NCBI GenBank assembly: GCA_029309925.1
Contig: JARKND010000004.1
Coordinates: 434,001-498,000 of the forward strand
DNA from: Fulvivirgaceae bacterium JP3-4
GTDB lineage: Bacteria; Bacteroidota; Bacteroidia; Cytophagales; Cyclobacteriaceae
Reading direction: 5' to 3'
Length of the DNA stretch: 64,000 nucleotides
The notes beneath the pieces are model-generated. The model ran no database searches. It was not told the origin of the DNA and worked only from the letters and a program-made list of their open reading frames with translations. The translations under genes were made by a program, and so were the position numbers. Shown here piece after piece: positions 31,413 to 40,712 of the stretch (position 1 is its first letter; every line of letters begins with the position of its first letter).

Positions 31413-33917
31413 ATGAAGCCAAAGAGCAATCACAATTTCAAATCAGTTATCCGAAAAGTACTCGCAGCGTTTCTGCTGTTAAGTGCAGCGATTTTCCTTG
31501 CCGTAACAATTGCGCGTGTTTCTTTCGAAGAACTGATGGGCACCGTAGATACGATGTCTGAACCAAACCAGAAACTCGTAATTCTGAACAGCCTGTTCGA
31601 AGAGATCACTACCCTCGACCAGGATCAGCGGGCCGAAGCGATCCGCAATCCGCACAAACCTTACCAGACGTTTATCGATCAGTCTCTGACCATTACTTCA
31701 ATGATCGATTCGCTCCTTACATTTGACTGGGATGCCTCTCAGAAAAGGCGCCTCAGCACAATGAAGACGGTGTTGAATGAGCGCAACGAACTTTTTTTCT
31801 CATACCTTAAAGTCAAGGCAAACCTCCACGACAACAAAGAGTTTTCAGGACAGCTCGACACACTTGAAGCGATATTGCAGGCGGAAGACATCACCATCGA
31901 TACGACCCTGTTAAAAGCACAGAAACGCACCACTACCACCATATTGCGCGATACTGCTGCGCTTCAGAAACCGGATCAGCGGTCGCTGTTGAAAAAACTT
32001 TTCAGCAAAAAAAAGAAAACGCCTGTCGATACGCCCAGGATCCGCGTGCAGGAAGAACTGAGCTATGTTCTTGACACCGCAGCCCTTGCCCGGCAGAATG
32101 AAGCCCTTCGTGAAATTGAAAAAATCATGAAGAACATGGAGAACGATCAGCTCGACAAGCGAAAGAAGCTTCAGCGCCAGGAACTTGAACTGATCAACGC
32201 AAACAGTCTCTTTATTGCGCAGCTTCTGAACATCCTCCATGCAGTTGAAAAAGAAGAGCTCGCGCAGATGGAAAAGGAAAACAGCCATGCCGTAAGTATC
32301 ATCACGCAGACAGTAAGCCGTATCAATTACCTGATGCTTGCATTTTTTGTTGCTGCGGCAGTACTGGTCTACTTCATCTGGACGGATATCACCCGAAGCA
32401 ATTTTTACAAGGAGCAACTTGAAAAAGCGCGCGACAAAGCTGAAGAACTCAGCCAGATCAAGCAGCGATTTCTTGCCAATATGAGCCATGAGATCCGCAC
32501 ACCCCTTCAGTCCATCATCGGGTTTGCGGAACAGCTGAAAGGCAAAGCGACTCAAAACACCGATGAAGTGGACGCCATATACAATTCCTCCGAGCACCTC
32601 CTGCATATTGTAAACGAAGTGCTCGACTACAGCAGAATCTCTTCCGGCAACGTTACGCTGGCTAAGGAAAACTTCAGGCTGTTTTCGATAATTAAGGAAG
32701 TGGAAGGATCGATGCGCATTCAGGCAGAAAAGAAAAATCTTACGTTTGTTGTCGATAACGAGAAGGCAACTGACTTTACGCTTATTGGTGATCCGTTTCG
32801 TCTGAAGCAGGTGTTGTATAACCTGCTTGGCAATGCAATTAAATTCACCCATCAGGGCTTTGTAAAGCTATCTGTTAAAACACTCGCAGAGGAAACATCT
32901 GTCCATTGCGTTTTCGAAGTTGTCGACACGGGCATCGGAATGCGCAAGGATGAGATTGAAAAAGTTTTTAATCAGTTTGAGCAGGCTAATGGTGAGATCA
33001 CGAAGATCTATGGAGGCACAGGCCTGGGGCTTACGATTGTAAAATCTCTTGTTGAAGCACAGAACGGAAAAATTGAAGTATCGAGCGAACCGGAGATAGG
33101 CACTTCATTTCGCGTTGACCTGACATTCTCGAAAGCCACGGAAACTCGACCAGAGAAAACTCTGCAACCGGCAACCCCATCAAAACCGGCCTTCTCCGGC
33201 AAGGTGCTCGTGGTCGATGATGATGCGCTGATCGTACGACTCTGTGGTCTGATCCTGAAAAAGCACAACATCAGACACGAGATCTTCGACCGTGCGAAAG
33301 ACCTGCTTGAAAAGCCAGTTGACCATGAGGTAACGCACGTCTTCATGGATATCAGAATGCCGGACATCAATGGTATTGAATTGTGCAGGCGCCTGCAGAA
33401 AATATATCCTGCAAACACCAAATTTTTCGCGCTCACAGCGCATGTGTTACCGGAGGAAAAGAACAATCTTTTGAAAGAGGGATTTCACAGCATTCTTACG
33501 AAACCCTTTCATGAAAAAGAAATGCTGGGCAGCCTGGGAATTGAGATCGCTGTGCATGACGAGACTGACGACAAACCAAATCTTGAGTTGTTGAAAAAAA
33601 TGACGATGGGTGATGAGGCACTCTTCCAGTCAATCGTTGTTCAGTTTATTGAAGAGACTATGGACGATATCGTTGCATCCAGGAAGGCATTGGCCAACAG
33701 CGATGCGCCTGGTTTACGCGAAGTCGTACACAAGATGGCCGGCAGGCTTGGACAACTTGGAGTCGTGTCTGTGGCCGGAAAACTGCGAAAGCTCGAGACG
33801 GATCTAGTCAATGAAAAGCCCCTGGAGGACCTGGCAGCTGAAGCTGGTAAACTGCTAAAGAAGGTAAACGACATTGTGATCCAGATCAGACTTACGTCTC
33901 TGGAAACCCAGAACTGA
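31413..33917 (+). CDS. Hybrid sensor histidine kinase with receiver and HPt domains
   Basis: An 834-residue membrane sensor. TM1 lies near residues 14-35, followed by a ~270-residue largely helical periplasmic domain, TM2 (LMLAFFVAAAVLVYFIW), HisKA with NMSHEIRTPL (His359), HATPase with NLLGNAIKF and GTGLGL, a receiver (phosphate-accepting Asp646 in FMDIRMPD) and an HPt domain (His773 in VVHKMAG). The full His-Asp-His relay is thus in one protein. It meets the NtrC-type regulator gene tail to tail with 1 nt between stop codons, so that regulator is the likely final Asp partner (inference). Confidence 0.92.
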   Translation: MKPKSNHNFKSVIRKVLAAFLLLSAAIFLAVTIARVSFEELMGTVDTMSEPNQKLVILNSLFEEITTLDQDQRAEAIRNPHKPYQTFIDQSLTITSMIDSLLTFDWDASQKRRLSTMKTVLNERNELFFSYLKVKANLHDNKEFSGQLDTLEAILQAEDITIDTTLLKAQKRTTTTILRDTAALQKPDQRSLLKKLFSKKKKTPVDTPRIRVQEELSYVLDTAALARQNEALREIEKIMKNMENDQLDKRKKLQRQELELINANSLFIAQLLNILHAVEKEELAQMEKENSHAVSIITQTVSRINYLMLAFFVAAAVLVYFIWTDITRSNFYKEQLEKARDKAEELSQIKQRFLANMSHEIRTPLQSIIGFAEQLKGKATQNTDEVDAIYNSSEHLLHIVNEVLDYSRISSGNVTLAKENFRLFSIIKEVEGSMRIQAEKKNLTFVVDNEKATDFTLIGDPFRLKQVLYNLLGNAIKFTHQGFVKLSVKTLAEETSVHCVFEVVDTGIGMRKDEIEKVFNQFEQANGEITKIYGGTGLGLTIVKSLVEAQNGKIEVSSEPEIGTSFRVDLTFSKATETRPEKTLQPATPSKPAFSGKVLVVDDDALIVRLCGLILKKHNIRHEIFDRAKDLLEKPVDHEVTHVFMDIRMPDINGIELCRRLQKIYPANTKFFALTAHVLPEEKNNLLKEGFHSILTKPFHEKEMLGSLGIEIAVHDETDDKPNLELLKKMTMGDEALFQSIVVQFIEETMDDIVASRKALANSDAPGLREVVHKMAGRLGQLGVVSVAGKLRKLETDLVNEKPLEDLAAEAGKLLKKVNDIVIQIRLTSLETQN

Positions 33918-33918
33918 T

Positions 33919-35259
33919 CTATTCAATTCCGTACTTTTCCATTTTCATGTAAAGTGTCTTCCGGTCGATGTTAAGAATGCGCGCGGCCTTCGACTTGTTG
34001 TAGCGGACCTCCTGCAGTGTTTTCATGATGGTTTCACGCTCCTGCACTTCCTGCAATGCTTTGAGATCATATACAGGAGCAGTGTTCTGCTTTGCTGAAT
34101 CTTTAACACTCGCGATCATCTCCTGGGGAATGCTGTCAAGGCGGATCATATCTCCGGTTGTCAGCAACACAGATCGTTTCACTACGTTTTTCATTTCGCG
34201 AAGGTTGCCCGGCCAGTCGTAGCGTTCAAACAATGTGATAACTTCCTGGTCGAAGCCTTTTACAGTCTTGCCAAGCTCTGCATTTGCCGATTCGCGGAAG
34301 AAATTGAGAAACTCATACAGATCATCACCGCGTTCTCTGACGGCAGGAACTTCCAGTTTAAATTCATTCACACGATGATAGAGGTCTTCCCGGAAGCTGC
34401 CATTTTTCACACTTTCAGCGAGGTCGTCATTGGTTGCTGTCAGGATGCGTACATCGACTTTCACTTCCTTCGTGCTTCCGATGGGCTGAATAATCCGCTC
34501 CTGGATGGCGCGAAGTAATTTCACCTGCACTTCATACGACAGATTGCCGACTTCATCGAGGAAAATAGTGCCTTTGTGCGCTGCCTCGAACTGACCGATC
34601 TTGTCGAGCATGGCGCCCGTAAACGCTCCCTTCACATGTCCGAAGAGTTCGCTTCCTGCAAGTTCCTTTGAGAGGGCACCGCAGTCAACCGCGACAAAAG
34701 GATGTTTGGCCCTCGGACTCATCTGGTGGATCATGCGCGCAACGTTCTCCTTACCCGTTCCACTCTCCCCTTCTATCAACACAGACATATTGGTAGGCGC
34801 TACGAGCCTCACCATCTCATAAAGCTTTTTTGAAAGCGAGGAATTGCCCTGGACAAACTGCGCAGTGACAACCTGGGGGGCTACCGGTTCTACACGCTTC
34901 TCCTTTTTCAAAGCCTGCTCCACAATCATCAGCAATTCGTCCGGATTGACCGGCTTAGTGATGTATTCAAAAGCGCCAGCCTTGATCGCTTTAACCGCAG
35001 TGCGAATATCCTGGAAACTCGTCATGATCACTACCGGTGTAGCGGGCTTCTCCGACTTGATTTCCTGCAGCAGGTCCATTCCGGTCGTGTCCGGAAGGCG
35101 ATAGTCGAGGATTACCATATCAAAAGCCTTTGACTGAAAGGTTTTCAACCCGTCTTTGCCCTTATTGTTTACAGTTACCTGGAAACCCTTTTTCGAAAGA
35201 AACCCCTCCAGAATTCTTGAAAAGGTCAGATCATCTTCAACCAGTAGTATGGAAGCCAT
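33919..35259 (-). CDS. NtrC-type sigma-54-dependent response regulator
   Basis: A 446-residue activator: receiver domain (Asp52 in VILDYRLPD), AAA+ domain with Walker A GESGTGKE (164-171), the sigma-54 contact loop GAFTGA (211-216), and a Fis-type HTH at the end ([20 protein letters not shown]). It should open sigma-54 promoters when phosphorylated. Sigma-54-like motifs occur before several small genes on both sides (4.4, 29.3, 30.5 and 30.7 kb), which makes these plausible targets. Convergent with the hybrid kinase gene. Confidence 0.93.
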   Translation of the reverse strand: MASILLVEDDLTFSRILEGFLSKKGFQVTVNNKGKDGLKTFQSKAFDMVILDYRLPDTTGMDLLQEIKSEKPATPVVIMTSFQDIRTAVKAIKAGAFEYITKPVNPDELLMIVEQALKKEKRVEPVAPQVVTAQFVQGNSSLSKKLYEMVRLVAPTNMSVLIEGESGTGKENVARMIHQMSPRAKHPFVAVDCGALSKELAGSELFGHVKGAFTGAMLDKIGQFEAAHKGTIFLDEVGNLSYEVQVKLLRAIQERIIQPIGSTKEVKVDVRILTATNDDLAESVKNGSFREDLYHRVNEFKLEVPAVRERGDDLYEFLNFFRESANAELGKTVKGFDQEVITLFERYDWPGNLREMKNVVKRSVLLTTGDMIRLDSIPQEMIASVKDSAKQNTAPVYDLKALQEVQERETIMKTLQEVRYNKSKAARILNIDRKTLYMKMEKYGIE

Positions 35260-35281
35260 ATGTGGCCTGAAAATAAAAAGA

Positions 35282-35306
35282 AAAGCTGGAATAATTATCC
35301 AGCTTT
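35282..35306 (-). terminator. Intrinsic terminator of the PepSY-like gene
   Basis: Perfect 9-bp stem AAAGCTGGA / TCCAGCTTT (35282-35290 with 35298-35306), followed on the minus strand by a T-rich tract. It separates the secreted protein gene from the regulator gene downstream. Confidence 0.7.
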
Positions 35307-35354
35307 CCGACAGTCAAGGTTTATTTGTAATGAAGTCAAATTTAAGCCGATGGC

Positions 35355-35870
35355 TTATTTCTGATCGTTATTTTCTGATCCTTCATCATCGAGCTTGTTG
35401 CCTTCTTTGTCGAACCGTACAGTCTTGGTTTGTGCGCCATTCTTCAGCTCAACAACGAACACTTCCTGTCCGTAGGCACCTGTGTTACCAGCATTGTCAG
35501 TGTTTCCTGAGACAGATGTACTATCGCTCTGATTTTGTTGGTTGCCCTGATCTTGTTGGTTGCCTTGCACTGAGGTTGAGTCTGATGACATTTGGCCTGA
35601 AGTTGAATCAGAAGTCTGAGAAGACTGGTCAGATACGCCAGTAGTCTTGTAGGCTGCATTCACGAGCCATCCGCGGTACTCTGTTCCTTCAAGTGATCTC
35701 TTCACGGCATCAGGAAGGTCGCGTGAATTGATTCGCTCGCGGTCCTGGTCATCCTGAGAAGTTGAAGTTGGATACTGTTGCGTCTGTGTTGACGTTGATG
35801 TTGTGTCCTGAGCATTTACTGCAACGATCCCTCCGAAGAGGAAGCAGCATGCTAACATTACTTTTTTCAT
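35355..35870 (-). CDS. Secreted PepSY-like protein with low-complexity insert
   Basis: A 171-residue exported protein (signal peptide MKKVMLACCFLFGGIVAVNAQ). Two conserved-looking parts, LPDAVKRSLEGTEYRGWLVNAAYK and VFVVELKNGAQTKTVRFDKEGNKLD, match the two halves of a PepSY-like repeat. Between them is a ~60-residue stretch of almost only S, T, Q, N, D and G, containing a duplicated QDQGNQQ/NQ word. The insert probably forms a flexible linker. A weaker sigma-54-like motif (ATGGCAC-N5-TCGGC, 35910-35926) lies 40 nt upstream. Confidence 0.65.
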   Translation of the reverse strand: MKKVMLACCFLFGGIVAVNAQDTTSTSTQTQQYPTSTSQDDQDRERINSRDLPDAVKRSLEGTEYRGWLVNAAYKTTGVSDQSSQTSDSTSGQMSSDSTSVQGNQQDQGNQQNQSDSTSVSGNTDNAGNTGAYGQEVFVVELKNGAQTKTVRFDKEGNKLDDEGSENNDQK

Positions 35871-35909
35871 AGTTCTAATCGGTTTTAGTTTAAACTCTGT
35901 ACTCTTCCA

Positions 35910-35926
35910 GCCGAATGTTGTGCCAT
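35910..35926 (-). promoter_or_regulatory. Weaker sigma-54-like motif upstream of the PepSY-like gene
   Basis: Minus strand ATGGCAC-N5-TCGGC, 40 nt before the ATG at 35870. Good -24 half, partial -12 half. Confidence 0.3.
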
Positions 35927-36039
35927 CGCGAGGCGTAACGCAGTTATTCCGATTTGCGCTATGAATTGGCAGACCAGTGGTTTATACACGTTAAACCCTG
36001 TAGAATCATTCTACAGCCGTGTGAAAAATCGTGTACAAA

Positions 36040-36069
36040 AAAAGCTGACGAGTTATATCGTCAGCTTTT
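36040..36069 (-). terminator. Intrinsic terminator of the DUF6249 gene
   Basis: Perfect 12-bp stem AAAAGCTGACGA / TCGTCAGCTTTT (36040-36051 with 36058-36069), followed on the minus strand by T from the A-run at 36037-36043. A second small hairpin (35998-36016, CTGTAGAAT/ATTCTACAG) follows. Confidence 0.8.
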
Positions 36070-36105
36070 CGTGAAGCAGGCGTCTGTTACAACGGACCGG
36101 CTATT

Positions 36106-36450
36106 TCATGCTCCGGCTCTGATCTTCTTCTCCTCAATTACATAAGCCAGACCCAGCCCTGAGCCACCGAAGATCAAGAGCATAGAGAAGTAGCCAACTT
36201 CTTCCATATCGAATGCCCTGTCCAATGCGTAGCCGAGTAGCAGGCCGGTTCCCGCACCGATGAGTAACAAAGAGGCCCGCAGGGCACCGGACGTATTTCG
36301 TGCTTTCCTGGTGAAGACTGAAGGATCAATCCCTTTGTCTATCATCGCCATGCGCTCCTCATTTTCGTATTTGCGCAGGTAAATAATCATTACAATGAGA
36401 CCAATGATTGAAATAATCGGAATCATGATCGCTATCGTTTCGATTTCCAT
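36106..36450 (-). CDS. DUF6249 family membrane protein
   Basis: A 114-residue protein with three hydrophobic segments: IAIMIPIISIIGLIVMIIYL at the start, SLLLIGAGTGLLLGYAL in the middle and FSMLLIFGGSGLGLAYVI near the end, separated by a charged loop (RKYENEERMAMIDKGIDPSVF). This matches the DUF6249 pattern seen next to ECF sigma factors in Bacteroidetes. It is divergent from the ECF sigma gene with 145 nt between, which suggests shared control. Confidence 0.75.
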   Translation of the reverse strand: MEIETIAIMIPIISIIGLIVMIIYLRKYENEERMAMIDKGIDPSVFTRKARNTSGALRASLLLIGAGTGLLLGYALDRAFDMEEVGYFSMLLIFGGSGLGLAYVIEEKKIRAGA

Positions 36451-36595
36451 ATGATTTGCATTTAGAATTTAGCCCTTTGACTCGGTCTGCTCCAGTGAGG
36501 TTACAGGGCTCCGAGTAAATTATTAAGAATTAATTAACCGTTTTACTGCAAATTGGCTGTAACTTCAATACAACCTGGTGCGTCAAAGGCAAGTC

Positions 36596-37153
36596 ATGAC
36601 TAACGATGGAGACCTGCTTACGATCGACCGCATACTGGCGGGAGAGCAAAGCCTTTATGCCGGACTGGTAGACCGGTATAAGTCTTATGTGTATACCATC
36701 GCCTACAAGATTCTCCTCAACCGCCCGGAGGCTGAGGAAGCTGCCCAGGACAGTTTTATCAAAGCCTACCACAATCTTGCATCATTCAACAAGCAGGCTA
36801 AATTTTCAACGTGGCTGTATCGAATCGCATTCAACACCGCCATCAGTTATAAGCGGAAGCGCAGGCACAACTTTCAAAGCATCGAAACTGCTGTTATCGC
36901 CTACAGCGGTGAAGCTGAAGGATCACTCGAAAGGAATGACAAGAAGCGATTTTTAAACATTGCGATGGAAAAACTAAGTGAAACTGATCGCACCGCATTG
37001 AGTCTGTTTTACCTTCAGGAATTCTCGCTGGAAGAGATTGCCGAAATCATGAGCATGCAGGCCAATACGATAAAGGTAAGAATACATCGTGCACGGCAGC
37101 GTGTAGCGGATGAATTGAGATTAATTTTACAAAAAGAAGCATTAACTTTATAG
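36596..37153 (+). CDS. ECF-type RNA polymerase sigma factor
   Basis: A 185-residue sigma-70 family factor with region 2 (YKSYVYTIAYKILLNRPEAEEAAQDSFIKAYHNLASF, typical -10 recognition helix) and region 4 (LFYLQEFSLEEIAEIMSMQANTIKVRIHRARQRV). Start taken at ATG 36596; a GTG 18 nt upstream is less likely. It is followed after 2 nt by a membrane anti-sigma-like protein, so the two form a sigma/anti-sigma pair. Target promoters are not known. Confidence 0.92.
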   Translation: MTNDGDLLTIDRILAGEQSLYAGLVDRYKSYVYTIAYKILLNRPEAEEAAQDSFIKAYHNLASFNKQAKFSTWLYRIAFNTAISYKRKRRHNFQSIETAVIAYSGEAEGSLERNDKKRFLNIAMEKLSETDRTALSLFYLQEFSLEEIAEIMSMQANTIKVRIHRARQRVADELRLILQKEALTL

Positions 37154-37155
37154 AT

Positions 37156-37683
37156 ATGAAGAAGGTCACGCAACAATGGGATCAAATGCTGCTGGAGTTC
37201 CTTGACGGAAAACTTAATTCAGCACAGCATGAACGCCTTGAAGAAGCGCTGCGGCAGGACGCGACTCTGCGCACCCGGCTGAATGAACTGCGACAGATGC
37301 ACAATATCCTCCAAGCCACATCTCTGGAGGTTCCTTCAAAGAATTTTACGGTTTCGGTGATGGGCAAACTCGATCAGGCTCCTGTGCAGCGCGGGCTGTC
37401 GATCAGGAACGGCCTCATGCTGCTTGCGGGCATTGTCACTGTGCTGAGCATTGCGGTAGTACTTCTTGCAACGGGTGTCTTCGATCAGACGACCACCGTG
37501 AACCTGAATGATGTTAGTGTTGCACAGCGCTATATTAAACAGTCGCTGCCTACCTTCTCTATCGATGGCAAACTATTGGTCAACACCATTATTTTGTTGA
37601 ACATAATCATTGCATTCCTGGTACTTGATCGCGCTGTACTTAAACCGTTCTTCCAGAGGAGAATGGAGGGCAGGTCCCAGTAG
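37156..37683 (+). CDS. Putative membrane anti-sigma factor
   Basis: A 175-residue protein whose first ~45 residues (QWDQMLLEFLDGKLNSAQHERLEEALRQD) look like the helical sigma-binding part of anti-sigma factors, without the zinc-binding HxxxCxxC. Two membrane segments follow, GLMLLAGIVTVLSIAVVLLATG and LVNTIILLNIIIAFLVLDRAV. The position 2 nt after the ECF sigma gene supports the call. It would hold the sigma factor at the membrane until a signal arrives; this is inferred. Confidence 0.7.
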   Translation: MKKVTQQWDQMLLEFLDGKLNSAQHERLEEALRQDATLRTRLNELRQMHNILQATSLEVPSKNFTVSVMGKLDQAPVQRGLSIRNGLMLLAGIVTVLSIAVVLLATGVFDQTTTVNLNDVSVAQRYIKQSLPTFSIDGKLLVNTIILLNIIIAFLVLDRAVLKPFFQRRMEGRSQ

Positions 37684-37745
37684 GGAAATGATCAATGTAT
37701 TAATGATCAATGTATTAATGATCAATAATCAATGGTCAATGAACA
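37684..37745. repeat. Tandem 15-bp repeat on a stop codon
   Basis: The unit AATGATCAATGTATT occurs at 37687-37701 and 37702-37716, with a partial third copy to 37726 and degenerate copies to about 37745. It begins directly after the anti-sigma stop codon. Confidence 0.7.
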
Positions 37746-37853
37746 ATCATCCAATTGCAAGAGGGGCCTTTCGGATTTTTTTGTGATTTGATTATTTGAA
37801 GACTGGTTATTTCCAACAAGGAATGTTTATCTTGGTTAGACTAAACCCTGACC

Positions 37854-39185
37854 ATGAACCAGTCTAACACCGCTTTCCGCAATGCAATTGTTGCCGCCCT
37901 TGGTGGTTTTCTTTTTGGCTTCGACACTGCCGTGATCTCCGGAGTCGAAACTTCAATTCAACAGCTCTGGTCACTCGACAAATTCTGGCATGGGTTTACT
38001 GTTGCTTCGGCACTGCTGGGTACAGTCATCGGTTCACTCATTGCTGGAAAGCCTGCTGAAAAGTATGGGAGGAAGAGAGTGTTGCAGGCGATTGGTCTCC
38101 TCTATCTCCTGACATCACTCGTTACAGCGTTCACCCCCTCGTGGCTGCCTTTTGTTATTTTCCGTTTCCTTGGCGGGATTGGTGTAGGCGCCTCGTCAGT
38201 AGTAGGCCCGATGTATATTTCAGAGATATCCCCGGCAGACAGGCGCGGACGGCTCGTGGCATTGTTCCAGTTCAATGTCGTAAGCGGAATACTCATTGCG
38301 TTCTTTTCAAACTATCTGCTTTTTGGGATCAGTGAAGATTCATGGCGATGGATGCTTGGTGTTCAGGCTATCCCTTCCCTGTTGTTCTTTGTAATGGTGT
38401 TCTTTGTTCCCGAGAGTCCGCGGTGGCTTGTCAAAAACGGAAAAGATGGCGAAGCTGAAAAAGTGTTGCGATCCATTGGCGAGGCGAATCCCACTACAGC
38501 ACTGGCGAACATTCAGGCATCGGTGCGATCTGAAATTGGAATGGTAAAAGAAAGTCTTTTCAATGGCCAGTACAACAAGCCGATCATGTATGTTGTGATC
38601 CTCGCGATGTTCAATCAACTCTCCGGCATCAACGCGATCATGTATTACGCGCCACGCATTTTCGAAATGACAGGCCTTGCGAAAGATACAGCGCTTCTTC
38701 AGGCCGTTTCCATCGGGCTTACAAACATGATCTTCACCCTGCTTGCAATTTCGGTTATCGATAAGTTCGGAAGAAAAAACCTGCTCATCACTGGCTCGGT
38801 GGGTATGGTGTTATCGCTCGGCATGGTTGCATATACGTTTTACACCGGCCAGTTCGGAGGCTACCTCATCATGATCTACCTGATTGGCTTCATAGCTTTC
38901 TTTGCATTCTCTCAGGGCGCAGTCATCTGGGTGTTTATGTCAGAAATATTTCCAAACAAAGTGCGTGAGCAGGGCCAGACACTCGGAAGCTTCACGCACT
39001 GGATCATGGCCGCAGTGATTTCATGGACATTTCCGATCATCGCGCAATCTCCCAATGGAGGCTTCTATTCCTTCCTTTTGTTTACAATAATGATGGCGCT
39101 GCACGGATTTTTTGCATGGAAAGTGCTGCCGGAGACGAAAGGAAAATCCCTGGAATCTATCGAGAAGACTTTAGTGATGCACTAG
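37854..39185 (+). CDS. Sugar porter family MFS transporter
   Basis: A 443-residue sugar:H+ symporter-like protein with 12 hydrophobic segments. Sugar-porter signatures: GFLFGFDTAVISGVE, RFLGGIGVGASSVVGPMYISEISPADRRGR, PESPRWLVK, QLSGINAIMYYAPRIFE and PETKGKSLE. Substrate probably a hexose or pentose. Its 3' end overlaps the convergent histidine kinase gene by 29 nt. No dedicated sugar-utilisation enzymes are adjacent. Confidence 0.92.
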   Translation: MNQSNTAFRNAIVAALGGFLFGFDTAVISGVETSIQQLWSLDKFWHGFTVASALLGTVIGSLIAGKPAEKYGRKRVLQAIGLLYLLTSLVTAFTPSWLPFVIFRFLGGIGVGASSVVGPMYISEISPADRRGRLVALFQFNVVSGILIAFFSNYLLFGISEDSWRWMLGVQAIPSLLFFVMVFFVPESPRWLVKNGKDGEAEKVLRSIGEANPTTALANIQASVRSEIGMVKESLFNGQYNKPIMYVVILAMFNQLSGINAIMYYAPRIFEMTGLAKDTALLQAVSIGLTNMIFTLLAISVIDKFGRKNLLITGSVGMVLSLGMVAYTFYTGQFGGYLIMIYLIGFIAFFAFSQGAVIWVFMSEIFPNKVREQGQTLGSFTHWIMAAVISWTFPIIAQSPNGGFYSFLLFTIMMALHGFFAWKVLPETKGKSLESIEKTLVMH

Positions 39186-40551
39186 CCAGTGAACTCGATT
39201 TATATTCGGCAGCTGGCAATGAAAATGTAAAAGTGCTTCCTTTGTGAAGTTCACTCTCGATGAACATCTGCCCAAGATTCTTTTCAATAAATTCTTTGCA
39301 GATCATCAGTCCAAGACCTGAGCCTTTTTCATGATTCGTTCCAGTGAGACTGATCGAAGGTTTAAAAGCTGCCACCTTCTGCATCCGGTCCATCCCGATT
39401 CCCGTATCGGTGACAGATATGTAGATCAGTTCATGGTCCTGCTTTGCGCTCATCGAAACGCTCCCTCCCTTGTCTGTAAACTTTATCGCGTTTGACAGAA
39501 GATTGCGGAGAACCAGCCGAATCATATCAGCATCACCTCTTGCAAAAACGTGTTCATCGATCCTGTTCACGATCGTAATCCCCTTCCTCTCCGCGAGACT
39601 AAGCAGAAGTGAAATATTTTCTGCGACCAGATCATGAATACTGATCGTTTCATATTTAACAGAAAAACCTTTCATCTGGCTTTTGGACCAGAGCAACAGG
39701 TTTTCAAGCAAACTGTACGTCTGATCGACATTGTGTTTCAACCCCTTCAACAACACCTTGAATTCTTCGGGATTGATAAGGTCGGAATCATTGAGCAACA
39801 TAATCAATCCCTTCAGCGCATGGAGGGGACTGCGGAAATCATGTGAGATGATCATAAAGATTTTATCCTTCAGGAGGTTTAATTCCTGCAGCTTCTCTTT
39901 TTGCTGAATCACTTCAAAGTTGCGCTGATTGATTTCGTGATTCTTTACCTTTAACTCTTCATACGCATGATTGAGCTCAAGCTGACGGATGAAATCCCGG
40001 TAGGTTGCCTGATACCGGTAGCGCACGTACAACTGAGTCATGATCATAACAGTAAACAGAACCAGGTATCCATGGATGATAACATCTGCAACCGTAAGCA
40101 CTGAGAATAGTAGATAAAACAGGACGAAGCTTGAAATGGTCGTAAGCATGGCAACGAATGAATGGCGCGGATGCCACAACAAAAAAATTGCACTCACAAT
40201 GTAACCGACTGATGTATTGAACGCATAGATGAAAAAAAGACCGGATGTTTCCAGCCAGCTGAGCATCCACATCAGCGATACAAAAACCACATGACACGCA
40301 AAATGTGCAATTACCGCTGCGCTCAGATTGAAGCGATCCTTTAACAAAAGCATTAAAACAATTGCCAGCGTTCCGCACAGTCGCACGATAAAAAACAGTT
40401 CCCACTCATCAAGCGTGAGATAGTCCAGCAAGACGAACGCTGGAAAAATGAAGACCCCACACCACGCCATTGTTATGTGGGAGTGGCGCGCCTTATATTC
40501 GAGGAAGAGTTTCCAGTTCTGATCGGAAGCTCGTTGACCAATGCGGCTCAT
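39157..40551 (-). CDS. Membrane histidine kinase with a multi-span N-terminal sensor
   Basis: A 464-residue kinase. Residues 30-175 form about six membrane helices with almost no periplasmic domain, so the signal is probably sensed within the membrane. A coiled coil (NHAYEELKVKNHEINQRNFEVIQQ) leads to HisKA with SHDFRSPLHAL (His237), then HATPase with NLLSNAIKFT and GSGLGLMICKEFI. No receiver domain or adjacent response regulator is seen, so it is an orphan. The gene overlaps the end of the sugar transporter by 29 nt. Confidence 0.9.
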   Translation of the reverse strand: MSRIGQRASDQNWKLFLEYKARHSHITMAWCGVFIFPAFVLLDYLTLDEWELFFIVRLCGTLAIVLMLLLKDRFNLSAAVIAHFACHVVFVSLMWMLSWLETSGLFFIYAFNTSVGYIVSAIFLLWHPRHSFVAMLTTISSFVLFYLLFSVLTVADVIIHGYLVLFTVMIMTQLYVRYRYQATYRDFIRQLELNHAYEELKVKNHEINQRNFEVIQQKEKLQELNLLKDKIFMIISHDFRSPLHALKGLIMLLNDSDLINPEEFKVLLKGLKHNVDQTYSLLENLLLWSKSQMKGFSVKYETISIHDLVAENISLLLSLAERKGITIVNRIDEHVFARGDADMIRLVLRNLLSNAIKFTDKGGSVSMSAKQDHELIYISVTDTGIGMDRMQKVAAFKPSISLTGTNHEKGSGLGLMICKEFIEKNLGQMFIESELHKGSTFTFSLPAAEYKSSSLASASLKSSR

Positions 40552-40712
40552 GAGGTGCCAAGTATGCTTCCCTAAAATTACCGTGGCACTGAATGTCGGG
40601 ATGCTGGAATAAGATCAATTGATATTAGCGAAAGGCCAGCCCGCGGGTTGACCATCCAGTAATTCGGAGGGAAAATCAAAGCAATGTATGGGTGGAGCTA
40701 CGCCTTCAGATG

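Noticed and set aside
31911-32852. 313-codon minus-strand frame inside the hybrid kinase gene
   Set aside because: The plus strand carries all kinase motifs here; the antisense frame is cysteine/phenylalanine-rich without domain features.
37684-37745. Possible CRISPR array
   Set aside because: The 15-bp units are directly adjacent without spacers and there are no cas genes; it is a tandem repeat.
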